Source of the DNA: Ancylobacter novellus
GTDB taxonomy: Bacteria > Pseudomonadota > Alphaproteobacteria > Rhizobiales > Xanthobacteraceae
Direction: 5' to 3'
Length of the DNA stretch: 64,000 nucleotides
Assembly (NCBI GenBank): GCA_003241485.1
Contig: QFQD01000017.1
Coordinates: 62,001 to 126,000 of the forward strand
The first letter of the stretch is position 1, and each line of letters opens with the position of its first letter. The notes beneath the pieces were generated by a model that did no database searches, was not told the origin of the DNA, and was given only the letters and a program-made list of their open reading frames with translations. This document shows positions 48,997-58,300 of this stretch, in pieces. The translations under genes and the position numbers were made by a program.

Positions 48997-50442
48997 ATGC
49001 CGACGGGAAGCATCCTCGTTGCCGATGACGACGCCGCCATCCGCACTGTTCTCAATCAGGCGCTGTCGCGCGCGGGCTATGAAGTGCGCTCTTGCGGCAA
49101 TGCCGCGACGCTGTGGCGCTGGGTCAGCCAGGGCGACGGCGATCTCGTCATCACCGATGTGGTGATGCCGGACGAGAACGCCTTCGACCTGCTGCCGCGC
49201 ATCAAGAAGGTGCGCCCGGATCTGCCGGTCATCGTCATGAGCGCGCAGAACACCTTCATGACGGCGATCCGCGCCTCGGAGAAGGGCGCCTATGAGTACC
49301 TGCCCAAGCCCTTCGACCTGAAGGAACTGATCGCCATTGTCGGCCGGGCGCTCTCCGAGCCGAAGAAGCCCGAAGCGGCGCTGCGGGCCGGTGGCGACGA
49401 CGTGGACAACATCCCGCTCGTCGGCCGCTCGCCGGCGATGCAGGACATCTACCGGGTTCTGGCCCGTCTGATGCAGACCGACCTCACCGTGATGATCGCG
49501 GGCGAGAGCGGCACCGGCAAGGAACTGGTGGCGCGCGCGCTGCACGACTATGGCAAGCGCCGCAACGGACCATTCGTGGCCATCAACATGGCGGCGATTC
49601 CGCGCGACCTCATCGAGAGTGAGCTGTTCGGCCATGAGAAGGGCGCCTTCACCGGCGCCAATGCGCGCTCGGCCGGCCGCTTCGAGCAGGCCGAGGGCGG
49701 CACGCTGTTCCTCGACGAAATCGGCGACATGCCGATGGAGGCACAGACCCGCTTGCTGCGCGTTCTGCAGCAGGGCGAATACACCACGGTTGGCGGCCGC
49801 ACCGCGATCAAGACCGATGTGCGCATCGTCGCGGCGACTAACAAGGACCTGCGAATCCTCATTCAGCAGGGGCTGTTCCGCGAAGATTTGTTCTTCCGTC
49901 TCAATGTTGTACCGCTGCGTCTTCCACCTCTGCGCGAGCGAGCCGAGGACGTGCCGGACCTTGCGCGCCACTTCTTTCTGCAGGCCGAGCGTGAGGGACT
50001 GCCGCGCAAGCAGATCGACGCTGCGGCGCTGGACCGCCTGAAGCGCTACCGCTGGCCGGGCAATGTGCGCGAGCTGGAGAACCTCGTTCGCCGCCTCGCC
50101 GCGCTCTACCCGCAGGAGATCATCACCGGCTCCATCATCGAGGCGGAGCTGTCGACGCCAGTCTCCACCGCCTCGCCGGAAGAGGGCGGTCAGGACGAGA
50201 CCCTGTCCTCGTCGGTGGAGCGTCACCTCAACACCTATTTCGGCGGCTTCGGCGAGAACCTGCCCCCGCCCGGGCTCTATCACCGCATCTTGAAGGATGT
50301 GGAGTACCCGCTGCTTTCGGCGGCACTGGCCGCCACGCGGGGCAACCAGATCAAGGCGGCGGAACTGCTGGGGCTCAACCGCAACACGCTGCGCAAGAAA
50401 ATCCGGGATCTCGACATCCAGATAATCCGCACGAGCCGGTGA
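48997..50442 (+). CDS. ntrC: Nitrogen regulator NtrC (sigma-54 activator)
   Basis: 481 residues: receiver domain with phospho-site Asp54 in VITDVVMPDE; AAA+ domain with Walker A GESGTGKE at 169-176 and the sigma-54 contact loop GAFTGA at 216-221; C-terminal Fis-type helix-turn-helix (AAELLGLNRNTLRKKIRDL). All parts are intact, so it should activate nitrogen-limitation genes with sigma-54. ATG 48997 is preferred over TTG 48985, which is four codons upstream. A strong hairpin follows the stop, before ntrY. Confidence 0.96.
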   Translation: MPTGSILVADDDAAIRTVLNQALSRAGYEVRSCGNAATLWRWVSQGDGDLVITDVVMPDENAFDLLPRIKKVRPDLPVIVMSAQNTFMTAIRASEKGAYEYLPKPFDLKELIAIVGRALSEPKKPEAALRAGGDDVDNIPLVGRSPAMQDIYRVLARLMQTDLTVMIAGESGTGKELVARALHDYGKRRNGPFVAINMAAIPRDLIESELFGHEKGAFTGANARSAGRFEQAEGGTLFLDEIGDMPMEAQTRLLRVLQQGEYTTVGGRTAIKTDVRIVAATNKDLRILIQQGLFREDLFFRLNVVPLRLPPLRERAEDVPDLARHFFLQAEREGLPRKQIDAAALDRLKRYRWPGNVRELENLVRRLAALYPQEIITGSIIEAELSTPVSTASPEEGGQDETLSSSVERHLNTYFGGFGENLPPPGLYHRILKDVEYPLLSAALAATRGNQIKAAELLGLNRNTLRKKIRDLDIQIIRTSR

Positions 50443-50445
50443 CAG

Positions 50446-50494
50446 AGCACCGCCGCAAGATCACCTTTCGCGAATAAATGCGAAAGGTGGCGGT
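50446..50494 (+). terminator. Stem-loop between ntrC and ntrY
   Basis: CACCTTTCGC (50462-50471) and GCGAAAGGTG (50480-50489) make a perfect 10-bp stem with loop GAATAAAT. Outer bases ACCGC and GCGGT extend it across a bulge on the left side. A T-run (ATTTTTG) comes only about 25 bases later. It probably gives partial termination or protects the ntrBC transcript, letting ntrYX be expressed at another level. The remaining 80 bases before ntrY show no clear promoter. Confidence 0.55.
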
Positions 50495-50573
50495 TCATGT
50501 CACATTTTTGCACCAGTGTCGTCGCACTGCATCACTTGAGCTGGACGACTCACGTCCGGCAGCAGGGTGATGA

Positions 50574-52841
50574 ATGAGCGAAGCCGCCAATCGTGCGACG
50601 GATCGGAGTGACTCGCCGGATTTCGGCGGCATGGGATTCCGGTTTTCGCTGTGGGGTCTGCCGCCGCTCATGGTGCTGGTGGCGCTGATCACCGCGCTGG
50701 CCAGCTTCATCATCCTGATGGGCATCACGCCGCTTGTGCCTTCCCAGGCCGTGGTGGTCATCGTGCTGTGCCTCAATGGCGCGATGTCGTTGGCGCTGGT
50801 GGCCATCATCGGGCGCGAGGTCTGGCGCATCGTCAAGGCGCGGCGGCGGGGCAGGGCGGCGGCGCGGCTGCATGTGCGCATCGTCGGGCTGTTCGGCATC
50901 GTGGCCGTTGTGCCCGCGCTGCTGGTGGCGCTGCTGGCCAGCATCACGCTTGATCGCGGCCTCGACCGCTGGTTCTCGGTGCGAACCCGCGCCATCGTCG
51001 ACAATGCGGTGTCGGTCGCACAGACCTATGTGCGCGAGCACGCCTATTCCATCCGCGGCGACGTCATGGGCATGGCGCGCGACCTTCAGCGCATCCGCCC
51101 GCTATGGGACACGGACCGCAGCCGCTTTCGTCAGGCCATGACGGCGCAGGCCGTGGTGCGCGGCCTGCCGGCTGCCATGGTCATCCAGCGTGATCTTTCG
51201 GTGGTCGATCGCGCCACCATCCGCGTCGGCCGCGAGTTCGTGGTGCCGCCGAACCTTGCCCTGAAGGATGCGACCGAAGAGCAGCCGCTGGTCTACCTGC
51301 CGAACGATGCCGATTTCGTCGCGGCGGTGATTCCGCTGAAGGATTTCGACAACCTGTTTCTCTATGTCGCCCGGCCGGTCGATCCCCGCGTGATCGAGTA
51401 TCTCAAGGACACGCAGGCCGCCGTTGCGGACTATCGCCTCTTGGAACAGCAGCGCTTCGGCGTGCAGGTCGCTTTCGCACTGCTCTATGCGGTGATCTCG
51501 CTCACCGTGCTGCTCTGCGCGGTCTGGCTCGGCATCCACTTTGCCAACCGGTTGGTGGCGCCCATCCGCCGCCTCATCGGTGCCGCAGACCTCGTCGCGG
51601 CCGGCAACCTCTATGTCGAGGTGCCGGTGCATCGCTCGGAGGGCGACCTGTCGAGCCTGGCAGAGACCTTCAACAAGATGACCTCGGAGCTGCGCACGCA
51701 GCGCAACGACCTCGTCCAGGCGCGCGACCAGATCGACACGCGCCGCCGCTTCACGGAAGCGGTGCTTTCGGGCGTCGGGGCCGGCGTCATCGGCCTCGAT
51801 TCAACCGGGCGGATTTCCATCATCAACCGGCCGGCGGAAAAGCTGCTGGGCGTTACCGAGTCCGACGTGCTCGCGCAGGAGCTCGGCGCGGTGATCCCCG
51901 AGATCGCACCGCTGCTGGCCGAGGCAATGCAGGCCGGCCAGCGCAGCGTACAGTCCAACACCACGCTGACCCGCAACGGCCGGGACCGTGTGATCGCCGT
52001 GCGAGTGACCACGGAACAGTCCCGCGAGGCGGATCACGGCTGGGTTGTGACGCTGGACGACATCACCGAACTGGTGGTGGCGCAGCGAACCTCGGCATGG
52101 GCGGATGTGGCAAGGCGCATCGCGCACGAGATCAAGAACCCGCTCACCCCGATCCAGCTCTCCGCCGAACGCCTGCGCCGCCGCTACGGCAAGGTGATCG
52201 GCGAGGACCGCGAGGTTTTCGACCAGTGCACGGAGACGATTATCCGTCAGGTCGGCGATATCGGCCGCATGGTGGACGAGTTCTCGTCCTTCGCGCGTAT
52301 GCCGAAGCCGGTGGCGGAATCGCAGGATGTCGCGGAGATCGCCCGTCAGGTTGTGTTCCTGATGCGGGTCGGCAATCCCGAAATCGACATTGCCTTCGAC
52401 GTGCCGGACGCCCCGGTGGTGGCGCGGGTCGACCGCCGCCTGATCTCGCAGGCGCTCACCAATATTATCAAGAATGCCACCGAAGCCCTTGGCGCTGTTG
52501 CGCCCGAGGAGCGCGATGAGCCCCCAAGGATCAGGGTCGACGTGACGTCGGACGACCGGATGGTGACGGTGAACGTCATCGACAACGGCAAGGGCCTGCC
52601 CACTGAGAACCGGGCCCGGCTGCTGGAGCCTTATGTGACGACGCGCGAGAAGGGCACCGGCCTTGGCCTCGCGATCGTCGGCAAGATCATGGAGGAGCAC
52701 GGTGGCGGCATCGAACTGCTCGACGCGCCCGAGGGGCACGGCGCGTGGATCCGCCTCACCTTCGCGCGTGATGGCGGCTCCACGTCAATGAACAACAATG
52801 GCACTGCCGAACCGCCCGCGCCTCGCGCGCAGGCTGACTGA
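50574..52841 (+). CDS. ntrY: Membrane sensor histidine kinase NtrY
   Basis: 755 residues. Membrane helices at about 24-50, 60-80 and 100-125, a periplasmic domain to about 300, another helix about 300-325 (FALLYAVISLTVLLCAVWLG), HAMP about 325-380, PAS about 390-500, and kinase core with His518 in IAHEIKNPLTPIQLSAERL, NIIKNATEALG and DNGKGLPTEN. It pairs with NtrX 14 bases downstream and in related bacteria responds to nitrogen, redox or envelope cues. The stimulus here cannot be read from sequence. Confidence 0.95.
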   Translation: MSEAANRATDRSDSPDFGGMGFRFSLWGLPPLMVLVALITALASFIILMGITPLVPSQAVVVIVLCLNGAMSLALVAIIGREVWRIVKARRRGRAAARLHVRIVGLFGIVAVVPALLVALLASITLDRGLDRWFSVRTRAIVDNAVSVAQTYVREHAYSIRGDVMGMARDLQRIRPLWDTDRSRFRQAMTAQAVVRGLPAAMVIQRDLSVVDRATIRVGREFVVPPNLALKDATEEQPLVYLPNDADFVAAVIPLKDFDNLFLYVARPVDPRVIEYLKDTQAAVADYRLLEQQRFGVQVAFALLYAVISLTVLLCAVWLGIHFANRLVAPIRRLIGAADLVAAGNLYVEVPVHRSEGDLSSLAETFNKMTSELRTQRNDLVQARDQIDTRRRFTEAVLSGVGAGVIGLDSTGRISIINRPAEKLLGVTESDVLAQELGAVIPEIAPLLAEAMQAGQRSVQSNTTLTRNGRDRVIAVRVTTEQSREADHGWVVTLDDITELVVAQRTSAWADVARRIAHEIKNPLTPIQLSAERLRRRYGKVIGEDREVFDQCTETIIRQVGDIGRMVDEFSSFARMPKPVAESQDVAEIARQVVFLMRVGNPEIDIAFDVPDAPVVARVDRRLISQALTNIIKNATEALGAVAPEERDEPPRIRVDVTSDDRMVTVNVIDNGKGLPTENRARLLEPYVTTREKGTGLGLAIVGKIMEEHGGGIELLDAPEGHGAWIRLTFARDGGSTSMNNNGTAEPPAPRAQAD

Positions 52842-52855
52842 AGGAGAACGGACTC

Positions 52856-54223
52856 ATGGCGACCGACATTTTGATCGTCGATGACGAGGCCGATATTCGC
52901 GGGCTGGTGGCGGGTATCCTCGAAGACGAGGGCTACGGCACACGCACTGCCAAGGATAGCGACGAGGCTCTCGCGGCCATCGAGGCCCGGCGTCCCCATC
53001 TCGTCTTCCTCGACATCTGGATCGAGCGTTCCAAGCTCGATGGCCTGCAATTGCTGGAGGTCATCAAGAAAAGCCATCCGGACGTGCCCGTGGTGATGAT
53101 TTCCGGCCACGGCACGGTCGAGACAGCGGTCGCCGCGATCAAGCAGGGGGCTTACGACTTCATCGAGAAGCCGTTCAACTCCGATCGCCTGATTCTCGTC
53201 GCCGAACGGGCGCTGGAGACCCTGCGTCTGAAGCGCGAGGTGCGCGACTTGAAGCAGCGGGCCTCGGTGGCACAGTTGCTTGTGGGCAAGTCGTCGGTGA
53301 TGAACCAGCTGCGCCAGACGATCGAGCGTGTCGCGCCCACCAACAGCCGCATCATGATCGTGGGCCCCTCGGGCTCCGGCAAGGAGCTGACCGCGCGCAT
53401 GGTCCACGCGGCCTCGTCGCGGGCGGGCGGGCCGTTCGTGGTGATCAATGCTGCCGCCATCACGCCGGAGCGCATGGAAGTTGAGCTGTTCGGCGTCGAG
53501 GCTGGCGACGGCGTCAGCCGGCAGGTCGGTGCGCTTGAAGAGGCGCACGGCGGCACGCTGTTCATCGACGAGATCGCCGACATGCCGCGCGAGACGCAGA
53601 ACCGCATCCTGCGCGTGCTCGTCGACCAGAACTTCCTGCGGGTGGGCGGCGGCACGCGCGTTGCCGTCGATGTGCGCATCATCTCCTCGACAGGCCGGAA
53701 TCTGGAGAAGGAGATCGCCGAAGGCCGCTTCCGCGAGGACCTCTACCACCGGCTGGGCGTGGTGCCGATCCGGGTGCCTCCGCTGGCGGAACGCCGCGAG
53801 GATGTGCCTGAACTGGTCGAGTTCTTCCTCGACCAGATTTCACAGGCCACCGGCCTGCCGCGCCGGCGTGTGGCGGATGACGCGCTCGCGGTGCTGCAAT
53901 CCCATGACTGGCCGGGCAATGTCCGCCAGCTGCGCAACAATATCGAGCGACTGCTGATCCTCGCTACCGGTGAGGCAGACGCGCCGGTGACCGCGGACAT
54001 GCTGCCCCCCGATGTCGGCTCTCTGGTGCCCAACCTGCCGAACGGCAATGGCGGCGAGCACCTGATGGGCTTGCCATTGCGGGATGCGCGCGAGGTGTTC
54101 GAGCGGGAATATCTCGTCGCGCAGATCAGCCGTTTCGGCGGCAACATCTCGCGCACCGCCGAATTCGTCGGCATGGAGCGCTCGGCGCTGCATCGCAAGC
54201 TGAAGGCGCTCGGAATCGGCTGA
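52856..54223 (+). CDS. ntrX: Response regulator NtrX
   Basis: 455 residues: receiver domain with Asp53 in LVFLDIWIE, AAA+ domain with Walker A GPSGSGKE at 170-177 and Walker B TLFIDEIADMP, and a C-terminal Fis-type helix-turn-helix (NISRTAEFVGMERSALHRKL). Where NtrC has GAFTGA, this protein reads FGVEAGDGVSRQVGALEEA, so the sigma-54 contact loop is absent. That is typical of alphaproteobacterial NtrX and implies it acts by a route not needing sigma-54. Confidence 0.95.
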   Translation: MATDILIVDDEADIRGLVAGILEDEGYGTRTAKDSDEALAAIEARRPHLVFLDIWIERSKLDGLQLLEVIKKSHPDVPVVMISGHGTVETAVAAIKQGAYDFIEKPFNSDRLILVAERALETLRLKREVRDLKQRASVAQLLVGKSSVMNQLRQTIERVAPTNSRIMIVGPSGSGKELTARMVHAASSRAGGPFVVINAAAITPERMEVELFGVEAGDGVSRQVGALEEAHGGTLFIDEIADMPRETQNRILRVLVDQNFLRVGGGTRVAVDVRIISSTGRNLEKEIAEGRFREDLYHRLGVVPIRVPPLAERREDVPELVEFFLDQISQATGLPRRRVADDALAVLQSHDWPGNVRQLRNNIERLLILATGEADAPVTADMLPPDVGSLVPNLPNGNGGEHLMGLPLRDAREVFEREYLVAQISRFGGNISRTAEFVGMERSALHRKLKALGIG

Positions 54224-54235
54224 GACGCGCATGAG

Positions 54236-54258
54236 GCGCGGTCATGCGTGGACCGCGC
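54236..54258 (+). terminator. Stem-loop between ntrX and trkA
   Basis: GCGCGGTC (54236-54243) and GACCGCGC (54251-54258) form a perfect 8-bp GC-rich stem with loop ATGCGTG, 12 bases after the ntrX stop. No U-tract follows (AAGCAGACA), so it is more likely an attenuating or stabilising hairpin than a full terminator. A CTATAG -10-like hexamer at about 54290 could start a separate trkA transcript. Confidence 0.5.
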
Positions 54259-54362
54259 AAGCAGACATCTCCGACGCCCGCGAAACTGCTATAGAGTGAC
54301 TCGGGTGAGGGTCGGCGCGGCGGCGTTGGCCAAAGGGTCGCAGCGGTGCAGCGGGGAATGGC

Positions 54363-55739
54363 ATGAAAGTCGTTATTTGCGGCGCGGGGCAGGTCGGCTT
54401 CGGTATCGCCGAGCGGCTCGCTGCCGAGCAGAACGACGTCTCCATCATCGACACCTCGCCGCGACTCATTCAGGCCGTGACCGACACGCTCGACGTGCGC
54501 GGCTTCGTCGGGCACGGTTCGCATCCCGATGTGCTGGCGCGGGCCGGACTGGAAGCGGCGGACATGCTCATCGCCGTCACGCTGCATGACGAGGTGAACA
54601 TGGTGGCCTGCCAGGTCGGCCATGCTCTGTTCGACGTGCCCACCAAGATCGCGCGCGTGCGGGCGCAGAGCTATTTGCAGGGACACTGGCGCGACCTGTT
54701 CTCGCGCGACCATCTGCCGATCGACGTGGTGATCTCGCCTGAGGTCGAGGTCGGCGAGATGGTGCTGCGCCGGCTCTCGCTGCCGGGCGCCATCGACACG
54801 GTGAGCTTTGCCGACGGCAATGTCGTCGTTGCCGGTGTGCGCTGCCAGGAAGACTGCCCGGTTCTCGACACGCCGCTGCGCCAGCTGACGGATCTTTTCC
54901 CCGACCTGCGGGCCGTCGTCGTCGCCGTGCGGCGCAAGGGCAAGGTCTTCGTGCCGCGCTCGACGGATTCGCTGATGGCCGGCGACATCGGCTATTTCGT
55001 CGCCCAGGCCGATCAGGTGACGCGTACCCTGTCGATCTTCGGCCATGATGAGGTGCCCGCGCAGCGCATTGTCATCGGTGGTGGCGGCAATATCGGTCTC
55101 TACGTCGCGCAGGAGCTGGAACGGCGCAACCCGCGGGCGCGCGTCAAGATCATCGAGGGCAATGCCGAACGCGCGGAACTGGTCGCGCAGTCGCTCTCCC
55201 GCACCGTGGTGCTGAAGGGCAGCGCGCTTGATCGCGCTGTGCTGGAGGAAGCGGCGGTCGACGACGCCGACACGATGATCGCCGTCACCAATGACGACCG
55301 CGTCAACATCCTGTCCTGCCTGCTTTCCAAGGAACTTGGCGCGCGGCGTATGCTCTCGCTGCTCAACGACCCGAACTATCCCGCCTTCGCGCGCGGGCTG
55401 GGGATCGATGCCTATGTGAATCCGCGCCAGATCACCGTCTCGAAGATCCTGCAGCATGTGCGCAAGGGGCGCATACGCGGCGTCCATTCCTTGCTCGACG
55501 GGGCAGGGGAGGTCATCGAGGCGGAAGCGCTGGAAACGTCGCCGCTCGTCGGCAAGCCCCTGAAGCAGCTCGATATTTTTGACGGCATGCGGATCGGCGC
55601 CATTGTGCGCGGTGGCCGGGTGCTGCTGCCGCGCGGCGACAGCGTCATTCAGGCGCGCGACCGCGTGGTGATGTTCGCGCTGGCAGACCGCGTGAAGCGG
55701 GTCGAGCAGCTCTTCCGCGTGAGTCTTGAGTTCTTCTGA
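54363..55739 (+). CDS. trkA: Trk system potassium uptake protein TrkA
   Basis: Peripheral regulator that gates TrkH-type potassium channels in response to nucleotides. 458 residues with two RCK units, each with a Rossmann fold and a RCK_C part: MKVVICGAGQVGFGIAERLA at 1-20 and RIVIGGGGNIGLYVAQELE at about 238-256. The acidic residue after the glycine loop (IDTSPRLI, IEGNAERAE) fits NAD(H) or ATP binding. It is placed before trkH (12-base gap), completing a potassium transporter next to ntrYX. Confidence 0.96.
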   Translation: MKVVICGAGQVGFGIAERLAAEQNDVSIIDTSPRLIQAVTDTLDVRGFVGHGSHPDVLARAGLEAADMLIAVTLHDEVNMVACQVGHALFDVPTKIARVRAQSYLQGHWRDLFSRDHLPIDVVISPEVEVGEMVLRRLSLPGAIDTVSFADGNVVVAGVRCQEDCPVLDTPLRQLTDLFPDLRAVVVAVRRKGKVFVPRSTDSLMAGDIGYFVAQADQVTRTLSIFGHDEVPAQRIVIGGGGNIGLYVAQELERRNPRARVKIIEGNAERAELVAQSLSRTVVLKGSALDRAVLEEAAVDDADTMIAVTNDDRVNILSCLLSKELGARRMLSLLNDPNYPAFARGLGIDAYVNPRQITVSKILQHVRKGRIRGVHSLLDGAGEVIEAEALETSPLVGKPLKQLDIFDGMRIGAIVRGGRVLLPRGDSVIQARDRVVMFALADRVKRVEQLFRVSLEFF

Positions 55740-55751
55740 TAGGCAGGCGTC

Positions 55752-57200
55752 ATGATCGCGGTCGCGCGCCATAGCTCCATCGCCGCCGGCGTGATGGCGG
55801 GTTTCCTGCTGCTGACCGCGCTGGGGGCGCTGTTTCGCGGGGAGGGGGGCGCGGCTGCGTTCGTTCTCACCTCGCTGTTGACGATCTTCGGCGCGGGAGC
55901 CGTCTATCTCGCGGTCCGCAACCGCGGCGCGCGGCTCAGCCGGCTGTCTTCCTACGCGCTCCTGCTGGTGCTGTGGATCGGCGTGCCGATCATCGCAGCG
56001 GTTCCGATCGCCGCGACGACCTCGCTCGGGCCGATTGCGGCATGGCTTGAGGCGGTCTCGGCGTTCACCACGACCGGGGCTGTGCAGATCCATGATATAG
56101 CGGATGTGCCGCGGGCCACTCTGGGCTGGCTGCTGACCCTGCAATGGGCCGGCGGACTGTTCACGCTGCTCGGTTTCGTCGCCGTGCTGGGCCCCGCCGG
56201 CATTGGCGGCCTGCCCGACCGCAGCGCACGCGTGAGCCTTCTCGGCATCGGCGAGCAGGCGGCGCTGGCCGAGGCCCTGCGGCTGGTGCTGCCGATCTAT
56301 CTCGGCGCCACCGTGCTGTGCACCGTGCTGCTGTTTGCCGCCGGGGTGCGTCCCTTCGATGCCCTCGGGCTGGCGGGGGCGGCGCTTTCGACCGGCGGGC
56401 TGCTGCCGGATGCCGATGGCGTCGCGGCCTATGGGCATTTCTCCGTCAAGCTGGTGCTGATCCTGTTCATGCTGGTCGGAGGGACCAGTGTGCTGTGGCA
56501 CCGCATGCTGGTCACGCGACGCTTTCGCCTGGCGTTTGGGCAGCAGGAGAACCTCGCCGTCATACTGGTGTGTCTGGTGGTCGGGCTGCTGGCCGCCGCG
56601 GTCCGCTATGGAACGCCGGAAGGTCATCTTTCACTGCCGCTGGCGCTGGAGGACGGCTTGTTCACCGCCGTCTCGCTGGTGACGACAACGGGTATGGAGC
56701 CTCATGCCGGCGCCTTCACCAGCCTGCCGATCACGCTGGTGCTGGCGCTGGTCTTCATTGGTGGCGCCACCTTCTCCACGGCTGGCGGCATCAAGATGTA
56801 CCGTGCCGGGGTCATGTTCCTGCAAAGCTATCTGGAGCTTGAGCGGCTGGTGCATCCGAGCGCGGTGCATATGCGCCGCCTCGGCCAGCAGAGCGTGACG
56901 CTGCAGATGATGAAGGCGATCTGGATCATGTTCGGCGTCGCCTGCACGACCATCGCCGGCCTCACCGTCGCGATCGCGCCGGCCATGCCGAGCTTCGAGG
57001 CCGCGTTCGTTGCGGTTTTCTCGTCACTGGCGAATGTCGGTCCGCTCTACACGGCCGGATGGATGCAGAACGTCATCTGGCCGGAATGGGGAAGTCTGCC
57101 GGCCTACGCGCAGATTATATTGGGTGTGGCCATGATTCTCGGCAGGCTGGAAATCCTGGTGGTGCTGAGTCTGGCGAATTTTGCGCTCTGGCGGCGGTGA
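55752..57200 (+). CDS. trkH: Trk system potassium channel TrkH
   Basis: Ion-conducting subunit, 482 residues, about ten membrane helices including four M1-P-M2 repeats. Selectivity-filter-like segments are SAFTTTGAVQ, AALSTGGLLPDAD, SLVTTTGMEPH and FSSLANVGPLYTAG. The intramembrane gate-loop region GGATFSTAGGIKMYR sits in the third repeat. Partner of TrkA directly upstream. Confidence 0.95.
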   Translation: MIAVARHSSIAAGVMAGFLLLTALGALFRGEGGAAAFVLTSLLTIFGAGAVYLAVRNRGARLSRLSSYALLLVLWIGVPIIAAVPIAATTSLGPIAAWLEAVSAFTTTGAVQIHDIADVPRATLGWLLTLQWAGGLFTLLGFVAVLGPAGIGGLPDRSARVSLLGIGEQAALAEALRLVLPIYLGATVLCTVLLFAAGVRPFDALGLAGAALSTGGLLPDADGVAAYGHFSVKLVLILFMLVGGTSVLWHRMLVTRRFRLAFGQQENLAVILVCLVVGLLAAAVRYGTPEGHLSLPLALEDGLFTAVSLVTTTGMEPHAGAFTSLPITLVLALVFIGGATFSTAGGIKMYRAGVMFLQSYLELERLVHPSAVHMRRLGQQSVTLQMMKAIWIMFGVACTTIAGLTVAIAPAMPSFEAAFVAVFSSLANVGPLYTAGWMQNVIWPEWGSLPAYAQIILGVAMILGRLEILVVLSLANFALWRR

Positions 57201-57228
57201 GGCCGCGAGCTGACGAGACGGGTGGAAC

Positions 57229-58089
57229 ATGTCGCGCATCGCCTATGTGAACGGGCAATATGTGCCGCACGCGCAGGCGGGCGTGCATATCGAGGACCGG
57301 GGTTACCAGTTCGCCGACGGGGTCTATGAGGTCTGCGAGGTGCGCGACGGCCATATGGTCGACGAGCGCCGGCATATGGCGCGCCTCGTGCGCTCGCTGG
57401 CGGAGATCCGCATCCGCATGCCCATGCCGCTCTCGGCGCTGGCCGTCGTGCTGCGGGAAACCTTGCGGCGCAACCGGGTGCGCAACGGTCTCGTCTACCT
57501 GCAGGTGACGCGCGGTGTCGCACGCCGCGATCATTATTTCCCCGATCCGTCGACGCCGCCGTCCATCGTGGTTACGGCCCGCTCCAGCGATCCGGCCAAG
57601 GCGGAGGCTCAGGCAAGCGAGGGCATCGCGGTCATCACCGTGCCGGAAAACCGCTGGGCGCGCGTCGACATCAAGACGGTGGGCCTGCTGCCGAACGTGC
57701 TGGCCAAACAGGCCGCGAAGGAGGCGGGTGCGCGCGAGGCCTGGTTCGTCGATGGCGAGGGCAGGGTGACGGAAGGTGGCTCCACCAATGCGTGGATCGT
57801 GACCGGGGAGGGACGCCTCATCACCCGGCAGGCCGACAACGCCATCCTGCGCGGCATCACCCGCACGGTGATGATGGAGGTGGCCGAAAAGCTCCAGCTC
57901 CGTGTCGAGGAGCGTGCGTTCACCGTGGCCGAGGCGATGGCCGCCAAGGAGGCCTTCGTGACCTCCGCCACCAACTTCGCGACGCCCGTGGTGCGAATCG
58001 ACGGGCAGCCGATCGGCGACGGCACGCCCGGCCGGGTGGCGCGGACCTTGCGCGAAACCTTCCATCAGGTCGCGGAAATCGCCCCCTGA
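57229..58089 (+). CDS. dat: PLP-dependent class IV aminotransferase, D-amino acid aminotransferase type
   Basis: 286 residues of fold-type IV (BCAT/D-AAT/ADCL family). N-terminal RIAYVNGQYVPHAQAGVHIE, DRGYQFADGVYEV, PLP lysine in the segment RVDIKTVGLLPNVLAKQ near 149, and EGGSTNAWIV near 182 that binds the cofactor phosphate. The start motif and length (286) suit a D-alanine/D-amino acid transaminase best, but branched-chain aminotransferase or aminodeoxychorismate lyase cannot be excluded. Conserved neighbour of hfq in many alphaproteobacteria. Confidence 0.85.
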   Translation: MSRIAYVNGQYVPHAQAGVHIEDRGYQFADGVYEVCEVRDGHMVDERRHMARLVRSLAEIRIRMPMPLSALAVVLRETLRRNRVRNGLVYLQVTRGVARRDHYFPDPSTPPSIVVTARSSDPAKAEAQASEGIAVITVPENRWARVDIKTVGLLPNVLAKQAAKEAGAREAWFVDGEGRVTEGGSTNAWIVTGEGRLITRQADNAILRGITRTVMMEVAEKLQLRVEERAFTVAEAMAAKEAFVTSATNFATPVVRIDGQPIGDGTPGRVARTLRETFHQVAEIAP

Positions 58090-58221
58090 ATGCCGTGTTT
58101 CCTCATGGAAAGCCTACAGGCTTAGGCGAATGGAGCTTGCCAAGTGATTGCATCTTGGCGAAAGCATCTTGCGTGATAGACATGGTATGACATGCTTGAA
58201 GGGCACGTCTTCACGCAAGTC

Positions 58222-58238
58222 GGCCCCCGGACGGGGCC
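58222..58238 (+). promoter_or_regulatory. Hairpin in the hfq leader
   Basis: GGCCCC (58222-58227) and GGGGCC (58233-58238) pair around loop CGGAC. Upstream, CTTGCGTGA (58168-58176) and TCACGCAAG (58211-58219) are perfect 9-base inverted repeats 34 bases apart. The 211-bp dat-hfq gap is therefore rich in possible RNA structure; no clear -35/-10 pair was found. Confidence 0.4.
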
Positions 58239-58270
58239 AGAGCCAGCTGAAGACGACCGCGCCGATTATG

Positions 58271-58282
58271 AGCAACAACAAA
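58271..58282 (+). promoter_or_regulatory. ARN repeat (possible Hfq autoregulatory site) in the hfq leader
   Basis: Four A-R-N triplets in a row, AGC AAC AAC AAA, followed by more A-rich sequence. The distal face of Hfq binds ARN triplets. The site ends six bases before GGA (58288-58290), the likely ribosome site of hfq (ATG 58301), so a bound hexamer could block initiation. Autoregulation is inference by analogy with known Hfq self-control in E. coli. Confidence 0.4.
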
Positions 58283-58300
58283 CAAACGGATTAAAAAACG

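Noticed and set aside
54126..56627. 833-codon minus-strand frame opposite trkA and trkH
   Set aside because: His/Gln/Arg-rich shadow translation; the plus-strand genes are conserved along their full length.
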